Assembly (NCBI GenBank): GCA_026126215.1
Contig: JAHCJQ010000016.1
Location: forward strand, 1-46,187
DNA from: Alphaproteobacteria bacterium
GTDB taxonomy: Bacteria > Pseudomonadota > Alphaproteobacteria > Ferrovibrionales > Ferrovibrionaceae
DNA length: 46,187 nucleotides
Reading direction: 5' to 3'
The notes under the pieces are model-generated. The model saw nothing but the letters and a program-made list of their open reading frames with translations, searched no databases and had not been told where the DNA came from. Below are positions 8,396 through 17,219 of the stretch, piece after piece (position 1 is the stretch's first letter; each line of letters starts with the position of its first letter). Made by a program: the position numbers and the translations under genes.

Positions 8396-9382
8396 ATGCG
8401 GGTCAGATCATTCCGGGCCGCCGACATTGCCGAGGCCATGCGCCAGGTCAGGCGCGAAATGGGCGATGAGGCGATCATCCTCTCGAGCACCGAGAACGAA
8501 CAGGGCGCCGAGGTCATTGCCGCGATCGACGGTCCGTACCGCCCGCGCAAGGCGGACGGCGCTGGACGGAGCACGCGGCAGGCGCGACCGCAGCCCGACA
8601 TTGCCCGCCTTGGCGATTGTCTTGCATATCACGGGCTGCCACCCCGGCTGGCGCAGCGTGTGCTTAACCGTCTCGCGCAGAAGGCGTGCGCCGATAGCGA
8701 AGCGGCGCTGGCGCAGGCACTCGCCGCCACGCTGATGTTCCGCCCTCTGCCCGAGACGCCAGTCCGGCCTCTGATCCTTGTCGGGCCGCAAGGCGCGGGG
8801 AAAACCGTCTCGACGGCAAAGCTTGCCGCGCGCCTCGTCCTGGCGGGTCAACGACCGCATCTGGTCGGCTGCGATGCCTCGCGCGCCGGCGCGGCAGAGC
8901 AACTGGCGGCTTATGCCGGCATTCTCGGCCTCACCCATGTCATCGCCAGCGGGCCGGAGGAACTTCGCGCGGCGATCGACGCGCATGGCAGCGACGGACC
9001 GGTGCTCATCGACACCGCCGGCTGCAATCCGTACAGCCGCGATGAAGTCATGGAGACGCGGGCACTGACCGAGGGCAGCGGTGCTGAGCCGCTGCTGGTA
9101 TTGCCTGCGGGCATCGACCCCCTGGAGGCGGCCGATATCGCCGGAGTCTTCGCCGGGCTTGGCGCGCGACGACTCATTCTGAGCAAGCTCGATGCGGCGC
9201 GCCGGTTCGGCGCCGTCCTTCACGCCGCGGAGGCGACCGGGCTGGCCCTCGCCGAGGCGACGGGGAGCCCTTATATCGGCCAGGGCCTGCACGCGCTCGA
9301 TCCGCGCCAGCTTGCGCGCCTCCTGCTTCGCGACCCGCAAAATGCCCATGACGAACACGCCCTCGACGAGGCCCGGATATGA
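8396..9382 (+). CDS. flhF: Flagellar SRP-like GTPase FlhF
   Basis: FlhF is a GTPase of the SRP/FtsY class that marks where a polar flagellum is built. The protein (328 aa) has the FlhF N-terminal signature RVRSFRAADIAEAMRQVRRE, a helical N domain (about 70-115) and a G domain: G1 VGPQGAGKTVSTAKLA (129-144), then CDASRAGAAEQLAAYA, G3 LIDTAGC and G4 LSKLDAARRFG. The core motifs are present but drift from the family norm; for example the usual DTAGR reads DTAGC and the DTYR-type motif reads DASR. flhG overlaps its last 4 nt, so the two are co-translated. Confidence 0.88.
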   Translation: MRVRSFRAADIAEAMRQVRREMGDEAIILSSTENEQGAEVIAAIDGPYRPRKADGAGRSTRQARPQPDIARLGDCLAYHGLPPRLAQRVLNRLAQKACADSEAALAQALAATLMFRPLPETPVRPLILVGPQGAGKTVSTAKLAARLVLAGQRPHLVGCDASRAGAAEQLAAYAGILGLTHVIASGPEELRAAIDAHGSDGPVLIDTAGCNPYSRDEVMETRALTEGSGAEPLLVLPAGIDPLEAADIAGVFAGLGARRLILSKLDAARRFGAVLHAAEATGLALAEATGSPYIGQGLHALDPRQLARLLLRDPQNAHDEHALDEARI

Positions 9383-10188
9383 GCAACACCGTCGTCTACC
9401 TGCCGCAGATGGATCGTCCCGGGCGCCACCCGGCGGCCAGTCCGACGCGCAACATGATCTGCGTCGCCTCCGGCAAAGGCGGCGTCGGCAAGACGTGGCT
9501 CGCGGTCAGCCTATCTCACGCGCTGGCACGGCAGGGAAGCAGTACCTTGCTGTTCGACGGCGATCTCGGACTGGCGAATGTCGATGTACAGCTCGGCCTC
9601 ATGCCCGACCGGGACCTGGCTGGCGTGGTCGAAGGCGACTACCGGCTGCAGGATGCGATCGTCGCGCATGCAGGTGGCGGGTTCGATGTGCTGGCCGGAC
9701 GCTCGGGAAGCGCGAGCCTGGCCAGCCTTGAGAGCGCAAGCCTGCTTGGCCTGCGCGCCGAACTGCTGCAACAGGCGACGCGCTACGACAGGATCGTCGT
9801 CGATCTCGGCGCCGGCATCGACAGCGCCGTGCGTGCGATGGTCGATGCGGCCGGCTGCACGCTGGTGGTGACCACCGACGAACCGACCGCGCTGACCGAC
9901 GCCTATGCCTTCATCAAGCTGACCAACCAGCGTAGGAGCGGGACCGACCTGCGCGTGGTGGTCAACATGGCGCCAAGTCACCGCGAGGGCGAACGCACCT
10001 ACGCCAAGCTGCTCAAGGCCTGCGAAGGATTCCTGAAGCTCTCCCCGCCACTCGCCGGCGTTATCCGTCGCGATGAGCGTGTCCGCGACGCGATCCGTCA
10101 TCAGACCTCGCTGCTCACCCGGCATCCCGGCTCCGAGGCGGCAAGCGATATCGAGGCGCTGGCGCGCCGCCTCCTGGACAGCGCATGA
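9379..10188 (+). CDS. flhG: MinD-like ATPase FlhG (flagellar number control)
   Basis: A ParA/MinD-family ATPase of 269 residues. It has the deviant Walker A ASGKGGVGKT (30-39), the second Asp motif LFDGDLGLANVDVQLGL typical of FlhG/YlxH, and VVDLGAGID as Walker B. In polar flagellates FlhG works with FlhF to limit flagellum number and feeds C-ring parts to the growing motor. The gene overlaps flhF by 4 nt (ATGA), which supports this assignment over a cell-division MinD. The N-terminal DQA(x)xLR motif that stimulates FlhF in some bacteria is not obvious. The next gene again overlaps by 4 nt. Confidence 0.9.
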   Translation: MSNTVVYLPQMDRPGRHPAASPTRNMICVASGKGGVGKTWLAVSLSHALARQGSSTLLFDGDLGLANVDVQLGLMPDRDLAGVVEGDYRLQDAIVAHAGGGFDVLAGRSGSASLASLESASLLGLRAELLQQATRYDRIVVDLGAGIDSAVRAMVDAAGCTLVVTTDEPTALTDAYAFIKLTNQRRSGTDLRVVVNMAPSHREGERTYAKLLKACEGFLKLSPPLAGVIRRDERVRDAIRHQTSLLTRHPGSEAASDIEALARRLLDSA

Positions 10189-11633
10189 GAGAAATTGCGC
10201 CATCCTCGGCGATCCGTTCGCCCGGGCCCCGCGCCCAGCAACCGGCGGCATCGGCAGCGCCATCGCCCGTCGCGGCAAGCCAGCCGGCCGCAGCCCAGGA
10301 CAGTGCGGTCACGCTGAGCGCCTCGCTTCTACGTCTGGTAGGAATGGGCGAACTGGCCGCCACGGTGATCGCTGGCGAGGATGGCCGACTTATGCTCGAA
10401 CTGGCCGATGGCCGCCTGTTTCGCGCCGACGGCACCGGCCTTCAGCTCGGCCAGCGGCTGCTTCTCGCCATTACCGGCACGCTGGACGACCTGGTCCGGG
10501 CCCTGATGATCGCGCTCGACGACGAACGTCTTGGCACAGCCCGCGAGCTGTTGCTGAAAGCAGAGCCCGGTCCACGGCCCGCCGATCGACCGGCGCAGGG
10601 CTTGCGCCTGCCGACGGCACTACCCGACAGCCTTTCCGCGCTGCTGCTGCAGCCGGTCAATGCGGGCGACCGCCGCGCGCCGCTGCTGCTGCCAGCCGGC
10701 ACCGAGATCCGCTTGCGACCCGTGCCATTGGCCGAGCTCGCCGGGGCGCCGATGCCAGGCGAGGCGGCCGTGCCAAGCGAACCGCTCGGTCCGGGCATGC
10801 GGCTGACAGTCGTCCCGATCCAGGCGCGAACCGGGGATCGCTGGATCTACCGCACCGCGCTCGGCAACATTGCCCGGAGCTTGCCGCCCGGCGTGACTTT
10901 TGCGCCGACGCTGGAAGTGGAAGTCATGGAAATACTTCCAGCAGCGAGCGCGGAAAGGCCGTCGCGCAGCCTCGGCGGCATTCGCGGTCATGCGCTTGAG
11001 GATTGGCCTGACTTCACCGAAGCCCTGTCCGTTGGCGCGGCGGCGGAGCCGCTTCGCGAAATGACGCCGCGCCTGGCGCCCAGGGGCATCGAGCGGTTGT
11101 TCGTCTTTCTCGCCGGACTGCGCCGGGGTGAAATCGGCCGGCTGATCGAGGACCAGATCGAACCCGCGATGCGCACCCACGGCAAGGAGAACGCGGCGCG
11201 GCGCCTCGGCGAGGACTTGCGGGAGATGCAGCGACTGGAGCGGGATCAGGCCGGCAGCGAATGGCGCGCGTTCGCCCTGCCGCTTGCCGGTCATGACCGG
11301 GTTCTGCCGGTCTGGTTCTTCCATAGGGGCTTCGCCCGCCAGGGCCGCGACGGCAGCGAGCGCGGCAGCCGCTTCGTGATCGAACTGCGCCTGAGCGAAC
11401 TCGGTCCGGTCCAGATCGACGGTTTCGTGCGCGAGAAGGTATTTGATCTTTTCCTGCGCACGCACCGGCCGCTGCCGGCAGCGATGCGGAGCGATATCGA
11501 AACGATCTTCCATCGTGGCCTGGAGGAGGCAGGGATTGGCGGCGCACTCGCCTTCCAGACCGTGACGCCCTTCCCGGTGACGCCACTAGAATCGCTTGCA
11601 CCACGCCAGGCCGGCGGGTCCATCGCCATCTAA
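10185..11633 (+). CDS. Unassigned protein of the flagellar operon (possibly FliK-like)
   Basis: A 482-residue protein that I do not recognise with confidence. It starts with a Pro/Ala/Gln-rich, probably disordered stretch (about 1-45), has a middle part of mixed composition, and ends with a charged and apparently folded region (about 340-460) containing WRAFALPLAGHDRVLPVWFF and RFVIELRLSELGPVQIDGFV. The ELRLSELGPVQI segment recalls the C-terminal core of hook-length control protein FliK (LxPxxLGxVxV), and low-complexity N-termini are usual in FliK. No membrane segment or signal peptide is seen. Its start overlaps the flhG stop by 4 nt, so it belongs to the flagellar transcript. It converges on fliJ with only 18 nt between stops. 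The coding call is firm; the FliK idea is a guess. Confidence 0.8.
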   Translation: MREIAPSSAIRSPGPRAQQPAASAAPSPVAASQPAAAQDSAVTLSASLLRLVGMGELAATVIAGEDGRLMLELADGRLFRADGTGLQLGQRLLLAITGTLDDLVRALMIALDDERLGTARELLLKAEPGPRPADRPAQGLRLPTALPDSLSALLLQPVNAGDRRAPLLLPAGTEIRLRPVPLAELAGAPMPGEAAVPSEPLGPGMRLTVVPIQARTGDRWIYRTALGNIARSLPPGVTFAPTLEVEVMEILPAASAERPSRSLGGIRGHALEDWPDFTEALSVGAAAEPLREMTPRLAPRGIERLFVFLAGLRRGEIGRLIEDQIEPAMRTHGKENAARRLGEDLREMQRLERDQAGSEWRAFALPLAGHDRVLPVWFFHRGFARQGRDGSERGSRFVIELRLSELGPVQIDGFVREKVFDLFLRTHRPLPAAMRSDIETIFHRGLEEAGIGGALAFQTVTPFPVTPLESLAPRQAGGSIAI

Positions 11634-11651
11634 GCGATCGGACCTGAAACC

Positions 11652-12071
11652 TCAGGAGGCGCGGCGACGCCGCTCGAACCCCGCCAGGGCAACTTCGTCG
11701 AAAGAACGCTGCTCCAGGCGGCCGGCGCGCATCTGGTCACGGTGGCGCTGCTCTTGCTCAAGCCGTTCATACTTCTTGGCCTCGCGATAGGCATCGGCGA
11801 CATCCTCCCGGGCCTTCTCTATGCGGCCCGCGATTTCCTCAATGGATCGCAGGATGGTCTGGCGCCGCTCGATCGCCTGCCTGGCGAAAGGGCCGTATGC
11901 GAAACGCAGCTCGTCGTTTGCCGCGCGCGCCTGTTCGGCCTCGATTTCGCGCGAAAGGCGAGCTAGGCGCTCCTCCATCCCGGTCCGCATCTCTTCCAGG
12001 TCCTTGAGCACGCGCCGGCGCTCGTCGAGCTGCCAGCGGTGCAGCCGGATCAGTGTCCCAACGCTCTTCAT
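11652..12071 (-). CDS. fliJ: Flagellar export chaperone FliJ
   Basis: A 139-residue, highly charged, almost wholly helical coiled-coil protein: [20 protein letters not shown] at the start, then long Glu/Arg/Ala helices through [20 protein letters not shown], and a basic tail. Size, composition and position directly after fliI identify it as FliJ, the small central stalk-like partner of the FliI ATPase that links it to FlhA. FliJ sequences diverge strongly, so neighbourhood carries much of the assignment. The start overlaps the fliI stop by 4 nt (12068-12071). Confidence 0.88.
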   Translation of the reverse strand: MKSVGTLIRLHRWQLDERRRVLKDLEEMRTGMEERLARLSREIEAEQARAANDELRFAYGPFARQAIERRQTILRSIEEIAGRIEKAREDVADAYREAKKYERLEQEQRHRDQMRAGRLEQRSFDEVALAGFERRRRAS

Positions 12072-13405
12072 GCGGCAACCTCAGCCATCCCCTGCCCACC
12101 ACCCACGATGCCGGCGAGCGCCCTGAAGCCCTCGGCCAGCGTCGAACTTTCCTCCTTGCCCTGCGCCAGGAACGCTTCGAGCTGCGGCTGGCGCGCTATG
12201 GCCGCGTCGACCTCCGGGTCGCTGCCGCGACGGTAGGCGCCGATCCGGATGAGCTCTGCCATGTCCTCGTAGGTCGCAAGCAGCCGCCGTGCCCGCTGGA
12301 TGATCTCGCCTTCGGCCGCCGCATTGCAGGCCGGCATGGTCCGGGAGACGGACTTCAACACGTTGACCGCCGGATAGCGCCCGCGTTCGGCGATCTGCCG
12401 GTCGAGAACGATATGGCCGTCGAGAATGCCACGCACCGCGTCCGCGATCGGCTCGTTATGGTCATCCCCTTCCACCAGGACGGTGAAGATACCGGTGATG
12501 CTCCCTTTGCCCGTACCGGGCCCGGCGCGCTCCAGGAGCTTCGGCAACTCGGCGAAAACCGTCGGCGTATAACCCTTCGCCGCCGGCGGCTCGCCGCCGG
12601 CAAGGCCGATTTCGCGCTGCGCCATGGCAAATCGCGTAACACTGTCCATGAGGCAGAGCACATCGAGGTCGAGGTCACGGAAAAACTCGGCAAGCGCCAT
12701 CGTCAGGTAGGCGGCCTGCCGGCGCTGCAGCGCCGGCTCGTCCGAGGTGGCGACCACGAGGACGGAACGCGCCAGCCCGTCCTTGCCCAGATCGTCCTCG
12801 ATGAATTCCTGCACCTCCCGGCCGCGCTCGCCGACCAGGCCGATGACATTCACGTCCGCGCCGGTATAGCGGGCCATCATCGACATCAACACCGATTTGC
12901 CCACGCCGGAACCGGCGAAAACGCCCATGCGCTGGCCGCGGCAGCAGGTGACGAAGGAATTGAGCGCGCGCACGCCCAGATCGATGCGCGACCCAACCCG
13001 GCGCCGCGCATGCGCCGGCGGCGGTGCCGCGCGCAACGGATAGGCCCGCGGCCCCTGACGCAGTGGCGGTCCGCCATCGACCGGCTCGCCGCGCGCGTCG
13101 ATCACGCGGCCAAGCCAGGAAATGTCCGGATGGATCGCCGCCTGCCGCGCCAGGGCGACGGCGCGGCAGCCGATTCCGACACCATCCACGGCACCAAACG
13201 GCAGGACCACCGCCTGGTCGCGACGGAAGCCCACGATCTCTCCGGGAATCTCTTGCCCGCCACGGGCCACCAGTGACAGCCGCGAACCGATCGCCTGGGT
13301 CCGGGCCAGACCGCCCACCTCGATCATGAGGCCCTGGACGCCAGTCACGCGACCGTACAGCTCAAGCGAGGGCAGGCGGTCGATCTCTGCCAGGATGTTA
13401 TGCAA
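12068..13405 (-). CDS. fliI: Flagellum-specific ATPase FliI
   Basis: The hexameric ATPase that drives flagellar type III export, related to the beta subunit of F1-ATPase. The protein is 445 residues. Walker A is AGSGVGKS at 164-171, followed by [19 protein letters not shown], the family signature. Walker B lies in [20 protein letters not shown], and [19 protein letters not shown] comes after it. The gene reads left from the region it shares with ctrA; a perfect CtrA box lies 62-76 nt upstream of its start codon and could serve both genes. fliJ follows with a 4-nt overlap. Confidence 0.97.
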   Translation of the reverse strand: MHNILAEIDRLPSLELYGRVTGVQGLMIEVGGLARTQAIGSRLSLVARGGQEIPGEIVGFRRDQAVVLPFGAVDGVGIGCRAVALARQAAIHPDISWLGRVIDARGEPVDGGPPLRQGPRAYPLRAAPPPAHARRRVGSRIDLGVRALNSFVTCCRGQRMGVFAGSGVGKSVLMSMMARYTGADVNVIGLVGERGREVQEFIEDDLGKDGLARSVLVVATSDEPALQRRQAAYLTMALAEFFRDLDLDVLCLMDSVTRFAMAQREIGLAGGEPPAAKGYTPTVFAELPKLLERAGPGTGKGSITGIFTVLVEGDDHNEPIADAVRGILDGHIVLDRQIAERGRYPAVNVLKSVSRTMPACNAAAEGEIIQRARRLLATYEDMAELIRIGAYRRGSDPEVDAAIARQPQLEAFLAQGKEESSTLAEGFRALAGIVGGGQGMAEVAA

Positions 13406-13466
13406 TTCTTGGCCCCTGAAGCGGATGGAACATCGTGGTCGTCAGCAGATGCTGGGCCGTTTCTGC

Positions 13467-13481
13467 TTAAATCCCGGTTAA
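13467..13481. promoter_or_regulatory. CtrA box (TTAA-N7-TTAA) between fliI and ctrA
   Basis: A perfect TTAA-ATCCCGG-TTAA palindromic spacing in the 191-nt divergent region 13406-13596. It is 62 nt from the fliI start and 116 nt from the ctrA start, so it could control fliI-fliJ, ctrA or both. The consensus is the established CtrA binding site of Caulobacter and relatives; binding here is inferred. Confidence 0.65.
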
Positions 13482-13536
13482 ACGCCGAACCGGTTATTTT
13501 TATTGTCCGGCAATGATTTAGTTGATTTCGCCGGGA

Positions 13537-13570
13537 TTTACCTTTTATTAAGGCAGATGGTTAATATTAA
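13537..13570 (+). promoter_or_regulatory. ctrA-proximal cluster of CtrA half-sites
   Basis: TTTA-N7-TTAA at 13537-13551 (three of four left-half bases match), then further TTAA half-sites at 13561-13564 and 13567-13570. They lie in an AT-rich patch just before the ctrA ribosome-binding site. Such a cluster is where CtrA self-regulation would act. Exact promoter elements could not be fixed. Confidence 0.45.
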
Positions 13571-13596
13571 CCCTCGACCAGCGAGGAGGGGCCAAG

Positions 13597-14307
13597 ATGC
13601 GCGTGCTTCTGATCGAGGATGATGCGTTGATCGCCAAAAGCATCGAGATGATGCTCAAGGGCGAGGGGTTCAATGTCTACTGCACCGATCTCGGCGAGGA
13701 AGGCATCGATCTGGGGAAGCTGTACGATTACGACATCATCGTACTCGACCTGAACCTGCCGGACATGAGCGGCTATGACGTGCTGAAGAAGCTCCGCACC
13801 GCCAAGGTCGAGACACCGATACTCATTCTCTCCGGCATGGCCGAGACCGAGAAGAAGGTAAAGGGCCTGGGCTTCGGCGCCGACGACTATCTCACAAAGC
13901 CCTTCAACCGCGACGAACTGGTTGCGCGCATCCACGCCATCGTCAGACGCTCGAAGGGTCATTCGCAGTCGGTCATCCGTACGGGCAAGCTTGCGGTCAA
14001 TCTCGACTCGAAGTCGGTCGAGGTCGAAGGCCAGCGCCTGCATCTGACCGGCAAGGAGTATGCGATGCTCGAGCTGCTGTCGCTGCGAAAAGGCACGACG
14101 CTCACCAAGGAAATGTTCCTCAACCACCTTTATGGCGGCATGGACGAGCCGGAACTGAAGATCATCGATGTCTTCATCTGCAAGCTGCGCAAGAAGCTTG
14201 CTTCCGCCACCGGCGGCGAGAATTACATAGAAACGGTTTGGGGTCGTGGCTACGTATTGCGCGATTCCTCCGAAGCGGACCAGCAGCGCCGCGCCAAGGC
14301 GAGCTGA
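13597..14307 (+). CDS. ctrA: Cell-cycle master regulator CtrA
   Basis: An OmpR-class response regulator of 236 residues. The receiver has the acidic pair in [18 protein letters not shown], phospho-acceptor Asp51 in [20 protein letters not shown], and Lys in [20 protein letters not shown]. The winged-helix half has [40 protein letters not shown] and [14 protein letters not shown]. These match CtrA nearly residue for residue and set it apart from other OmpR-family proteins. Phosphate comes from CckA through ChpT (gene at 20 kb); CckA is not in the window. Ribosome-binding site GAGGAGGGG lies 6-12 nt upstream. In many non-Caulobacter alphaproteobacteria CtrA is not essential and mainly drives motility, which would fit its place among flagellar and chemotaxis genes. 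Confidence 0.97.
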   Translation: MRVLLIEDDALIAKSIEMMLKGEGFNVYCTDLGEEGIDLGKLYDYDIIVLDLNLPDMSGYDVLKKLRTAKVETPILILSGMAETEKKVKGLGFGADDYLTKPFNRDELVARIHAIVRRSKGHSQSVIRTGKLAVNLDSKSVEVEGQRLHLTGKEYAMLELLSLRKGTTLTKEMFLNHLYGGMDEPELKIIDVFICKLRKKLASATGGENYIETVWGRGYVLRDSSEADQQRRAKAS

Positions 14308-14345
14308 TCCGCATCCCCTCGGACAAGCTGGTACGTTTCTCCCGC

Positions 14346-14378
14346 AAGCCCGATTCGCCAGACCGGCGGATCGGGCTT
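14346..14378. terminator. Bidirectional terminator between ctrA and cheR
   Basis: A 14-bp stem with one G-T mismatch (14346-14359 AAGCCCGATTCGCC and 14365-14378 GGCGGATCGGGCTT) and a 5-nt loop, in the 85-nt gap between the two convergent stop codons. The A and T ends of the stem suit termination in either direction. Confidence 0.75.
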
Positions 14379-14392
14379 GATCCTTTGCACGC

Positions 14393-15205
14393 TCAGGCAG
14401 CGACGCCGTAAACGCCGCGCAGGCCCGGCAACGGCTTGAAACTGTCCGATACGCCGAGCACGGTTTCCGCGCCACCGAGATAGAGGGCGCCGTCGGGCGG
14501 AATGAGCTGGGACATGCGATCGAGGATCAGTCGCTTCGTCGGCTGATCGAAGTAAATGAGGACGTTGCGGCAGAAAATCACGTCGAAGCCGCCAAGTGGC
14601 GTGGGATCGTCGAGCAGGTTGTATTGCCGGAACCGCACCATCGATCGGACCGACGGTTCGATCTGCCACATGTCGTTGACCTGGGCGAAGTATTTGAGAA
14701 GGAACTGAATCGGCAAGCCGCGCTGCACCTCGAACTGGGTATAGAGCCCGAGTTTCGCCCGCTCCAGCACCTCGACGGAAAGGTCGGTCGCCAGTATGTC
14801 AATGCGCCAGCCGGCGAGGCGGGCGGCCTCCTCTCTGAGAATCATCGCCAGGGAATAGGGTTCCTGCCCGGTGGAACAGGCAGCGGACCAGATGCGGATC
14901 TGTCGCTGCTGGGCGCGCGAGGCGATCAGCGACGGCAGGGTCTGCTGCCGAAAGATTTCGAATGGCTTGCCGTCGCGAAAGAAGAACGATTCGTTCGTCG
15001 TCATCGCCTCGACAACTTCCGCCGTGAGCTTCTCGTCCCGCACGGCACGCATCCTCTGGATGAGCTGATCCAGTCCACCGAGCCCGCGCCGTCGGGCCAG
15101 CGGCACCAGCCGGCTCTCGAGCAGATAGGTCTTGTCCGGCATGATCACAAGACCGGAGCGCTGCCTCAGAACAGCGGCGATATAGTCAAAGTCCTGCGGC
15201 GTCAT
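14393..15205 (-). CDS. cheR: Chemotaxis methyltransferase CheR
   Basis: CheR adds methyl groups from S-adenosylmethionine to glutamates of chemoreceptors (adaptation). The 270-residue protein has the N-terminal helical domain (TPQDFDYIAAVLRQRSGLVI) and the methyltransferase domain with TTNESFFFRDGKPFE, SAM-binding IWSAACSTGQEPYSLAM and the late motif FDVIFCRNVLIYFD. Start ATG 15205 was chosen over an upstream in-frame start at 15274 because it gives the usual family N-terminus and overlaps the cheB stop as ATGA. It is the last gene of the che run and ends at a terminator shared with ctrA. Confidence 0.96.
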   Translation of the reverse strand: MTPQDFDYIAAVLRQRSGLVIMPDKTYLLESRLVPLARRRGLGGLDQLIQRMRAVRDEKLTAEVVEAMTTNESFFFRDGKPFEIFRQQTLPSLIASRAQQRQIRIWSAACSTGQEPYSLAMILREEAARLAGWRIDILATDLSVEVLERAKLGLYTQFEVQRGLPIQFLLKYFAQVNDMWQIEPSVRSMVRFRQYNLLDDPTPLGGFDVIFCRNVLIYFDQPTKRLILDRMSQLIPPDGALYLGGAETVLGVSDSFKPLPGLRGVYGVAA

Positions 15206-16383
15206 GCGGCCACTCCCACGCTCAACCGCCGCACAGCGGGCGCGATCTCCTGCAGCGGCAGAACCGCGCTGCAAAGCCCGGCGCTGGCTACCACGCCAGG
15301 CATTCCCCAGACGACGCTGCTTGCTTCGTCCTGGGCAATCACGTTCCCGCCCGCCTCCACCACAGCCTGGCAGCCGCGATACCCGTCCGAGCCCATCCCG
15401 GTCAGTATTATGGCAAGCACGTGTGCGCCATACACGCGGCAGAGGCTGCGCAGCATGGGGTCGACGGACGGCCGGCAGAAATTCTCAGGCGCTTCCTGAT
15501 CCAGTTGGATGTATTTGCGCCCATCGCGTTCCTGGACCCGCATGTGCCAGTCGCCGGGTGCCAGATAGACACGGCCGGGCAGCACCGGCTCTCCATCCAA
15601 TGCCTCGTGGCAATCCACGCCACTCTGGCGATGCAGATGTTCGGCGAGGATCGCTGTGAATGTCGGCGGCATGTGCTGGGTGACGAGGACCGGCAGTTCC
15701 AGGCATCCTTTCAGGGCGCCGAGAACGGAGAAGAGCGCCTGCGGCCCGCCCGTCGAACTGCCGATCGCCAGAACATGCGCCGGCGATCGGCTCGCGGGTC
15801 GCAGCACCACCTTTGCCGCACAAGGCTGCGGCGCGCGCACGCGCCCCCCCGCGGCCTCAGACCCGGACGGAGGTAGGGGCAAGGCCGGGGAATTCTGGTT
15901 TCGGCGGCGACTTCCGCTCTTCAGGCGGGACGATTGGCCGAGCGCCCGGACCTTGGCAATCAGATCGGCGCGGAAATTCGGGGCACCCTGCATCTCCCGG
16001 CCGGTGCCCGGCTTGGGGACATAGTCCGCCGCCCCGGCGGCAAGGGCACGCAGGCTGACATCGGCATTGCGCGCCGTGAGCGTCGAAACCATCACGATCT
16101 TGAGATCCGGGAGCAGCCCGAGCATTTTAGGCAGCGCGGTCAGTCCGTCCATCTCCGGCATCTCGACATCGAGGACCAGCACCTCGGGGTCGAGCCGGAC
16201 GAGCTGCTTCAGGGCGAGCGCGCCGTTGCCGGCAGAGCCAACGACGACGATGTCCGCTTCTTCACTCAGCCAGCGCGTGATCAGGCCCCGGATGACCGCG
16301 GAATCGTCGACGATCATTACCCGGTACGGCCCTTCCTGCCGCGCGGCGCGCCCTGTTCCGCTCTGCAACTCGACTGCCTGCAC
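15202..16383 (-). CDS. cheB: Chemotaxis response regulator methylesterase CheB
   Basis: CheB removes methyl groups (and deamidates glutamines) on chemoreceptors when phosphorylated by CheA. The protein (393 aa) has a receiver with Asp72 in LVLDVEMPEMDG, a basic linker (about 140-200), and a methylesterase domain with catalytic Ser210 in GSSTGGPQA, His237 in TQHMPPTF and Asp in ILTGMGSDGYRG. Translation starts at a GTG directly after the cheY TAA, so the two are coupled; no ATG upstream of the receiver strand YRVMIVDDS is available. cheR overlaps its stop by 4 nt. Confidence 0.96.
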   Translation of the reverse strand: MQAVELQSGTGRAARQEGPYRVMIVDDSAVIRGLITRWLSEEADIVVVGSAGNGALALKQLVRLDPEVLVLDVEMPEMDGLTALPKMLGLLPDLKIVMVSTLTARNADVSLRALAAGAADYVPKPGTGREMQGAPNFRADLIAKVRALGQSSRLKSGSRRRNQNSPALPLPPSGSEAAGGRVRAPQPCAAKVVLRPASRSPAHVLAIGSSTGGPQALFSVLGALKGCLELPVLVTQHMPPTFTAILAEHLHRQSGVDCHEALDGEPVLPGRVYLAPGDWHMRVQERDGRKYIQLDQEAPENFCRPSVDPMLRSLCRVYGAHVLAIILTGMGSDGYRGCQAVVEAGGNVIAQDEASSVVWGMPGVVASAGLCSAVLPLQEIAPAVRRLSVGVAA

Positions 16384-16749
16384 TTACAGTAATCCCGCCT
16401 GAGCAAATTTTGCTTCGATGATGTCCCGGTCGAAGGGTTTCATGATGTACTCGTTCGCGCCGGCCTCGATCGCGGTGCGGATATGCGCGACATCATTCTC
16501 GGTCGAGCAGAAGACCACGACCGGTGCGTCGCCGCCGAGTGTGCCGCGCAGCGTCTTGAGGAATGTCAGCCCATCCATGACCGGCATGTTCCAGTCGAGC
16601 AGGATTGCCTCCGGCATCTGACGGCGACAGGCCTGCAATGCCTCTTCGCCATTCACCGCCTCCTCGATCTCGAAGGACAGTTGCTCGAGTATCCGCCGTG
16701 CCACTGTCCTTATCACCCGCGAGTCGTCGACCACCAGGCATCGCCGCAT
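16384..16749 (-). CDS. cheY: Chemotaxis response regulator CheY
   Basis: A stand-alone receiver of 121 residues with CLVVDDSRVIRTVARRIL, Asp52 in AILLDWNMPVMDGLTFLKTL, the Ser/Thr switch in VFCSTEN, and Lys in ANEYIMKPFDRDII. Phosphorylated CheY would bind the flagellar switch (FliM/FliN) to alter rotation. It sits between cheW and cheB, and cheB starts on the base after its stop codon. Being in the operon with cheA, it is the natural output regulator, though the receiver fused to CheA might compete for phosphate. Confidence 0.93.
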   Translation of the reverse strand: MRRCLVVDDSRVIRTVARRILEQLSFEIEEAVNGEEALQACRRQMPEAILLDWNMPVMDGLTFLKTLRGTLGGDAPVVVFCSTENDVAHIRTAIEAGANEYIMKPFDRDIIEAKFAQAGLL

Positions 16750-16766
16750 GCTTCCCCTCCCCCGCG

Positions 16767-17219
16767 CTAAGCCGCCATGGTTGTGTTGCCAAAATCGAGC
16801 AGGCGATCGACGTCGAGGCTGAGCAGAAGCTCCCCGTCCAGGCGATAGATGCCGCTGGAGATCTGTCGCCAGAGCGGATCGAGGGTCGCCGGAGCGCGTT
16901 CGTAAGCAGCTTCATCGACCTCGATCACCTCACCGACACTGTCGATCAGCAGGCTGTAAGGCTCGCCCCTATGCTCGACCACCACGCTCATGCCACGCCC
17001 GCCATCGGTTCGTGGCGGCAGGTTGAGTCGACGTCGGACATCGATCGCGGTGACGATCCGCCCGCGCAGGTTGAGCGCTCCCGCCACCTCGGGCGGCGCC
17101 AGGGGAATGCGGGTGATGGATTGGGGACCCAGCACATCCTGGACACAGAGGACGGGAATGCCGAAGAGCTGACCGGCGATGGTGACAGTCACGAAATTTC
17201 TCGTTGATGTCTCTTTCAT
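16767..17219 (-). CDS. cheW: Chemotaxis coupling protein CheW
   Basis: A 150-residue CheW-domain protein that would link chemoreceptors to CheA at the membrane. Recognisable stretches are FVTVTIAGQLFGIPVLCVQD, ITRIPLAPPEVAGALNLRGR followed by IVTAIDVRRRLNLP, and LLIDSVGEVIEV. It overlaps the cheA stop by 4 nt (17216-17219) and is followed 17 nt later by cheY. No chemoreceptor gene lies in the window. Confidence 0.95.
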   Translation of the reverse strand: MKETSTRNFVTVTIAGQLFGIPVLCVQDVLGPQSITRIPLAPPEVAGALNLRGRIVTAIDVRRRLNLPPRTDGGRGMSVVVEHRGEPYSLLIDSVGEVIEVDEAAYERAPATLDPLWRQISSGIYRLDGELLLSLDVDRLLDFGNTTMAA

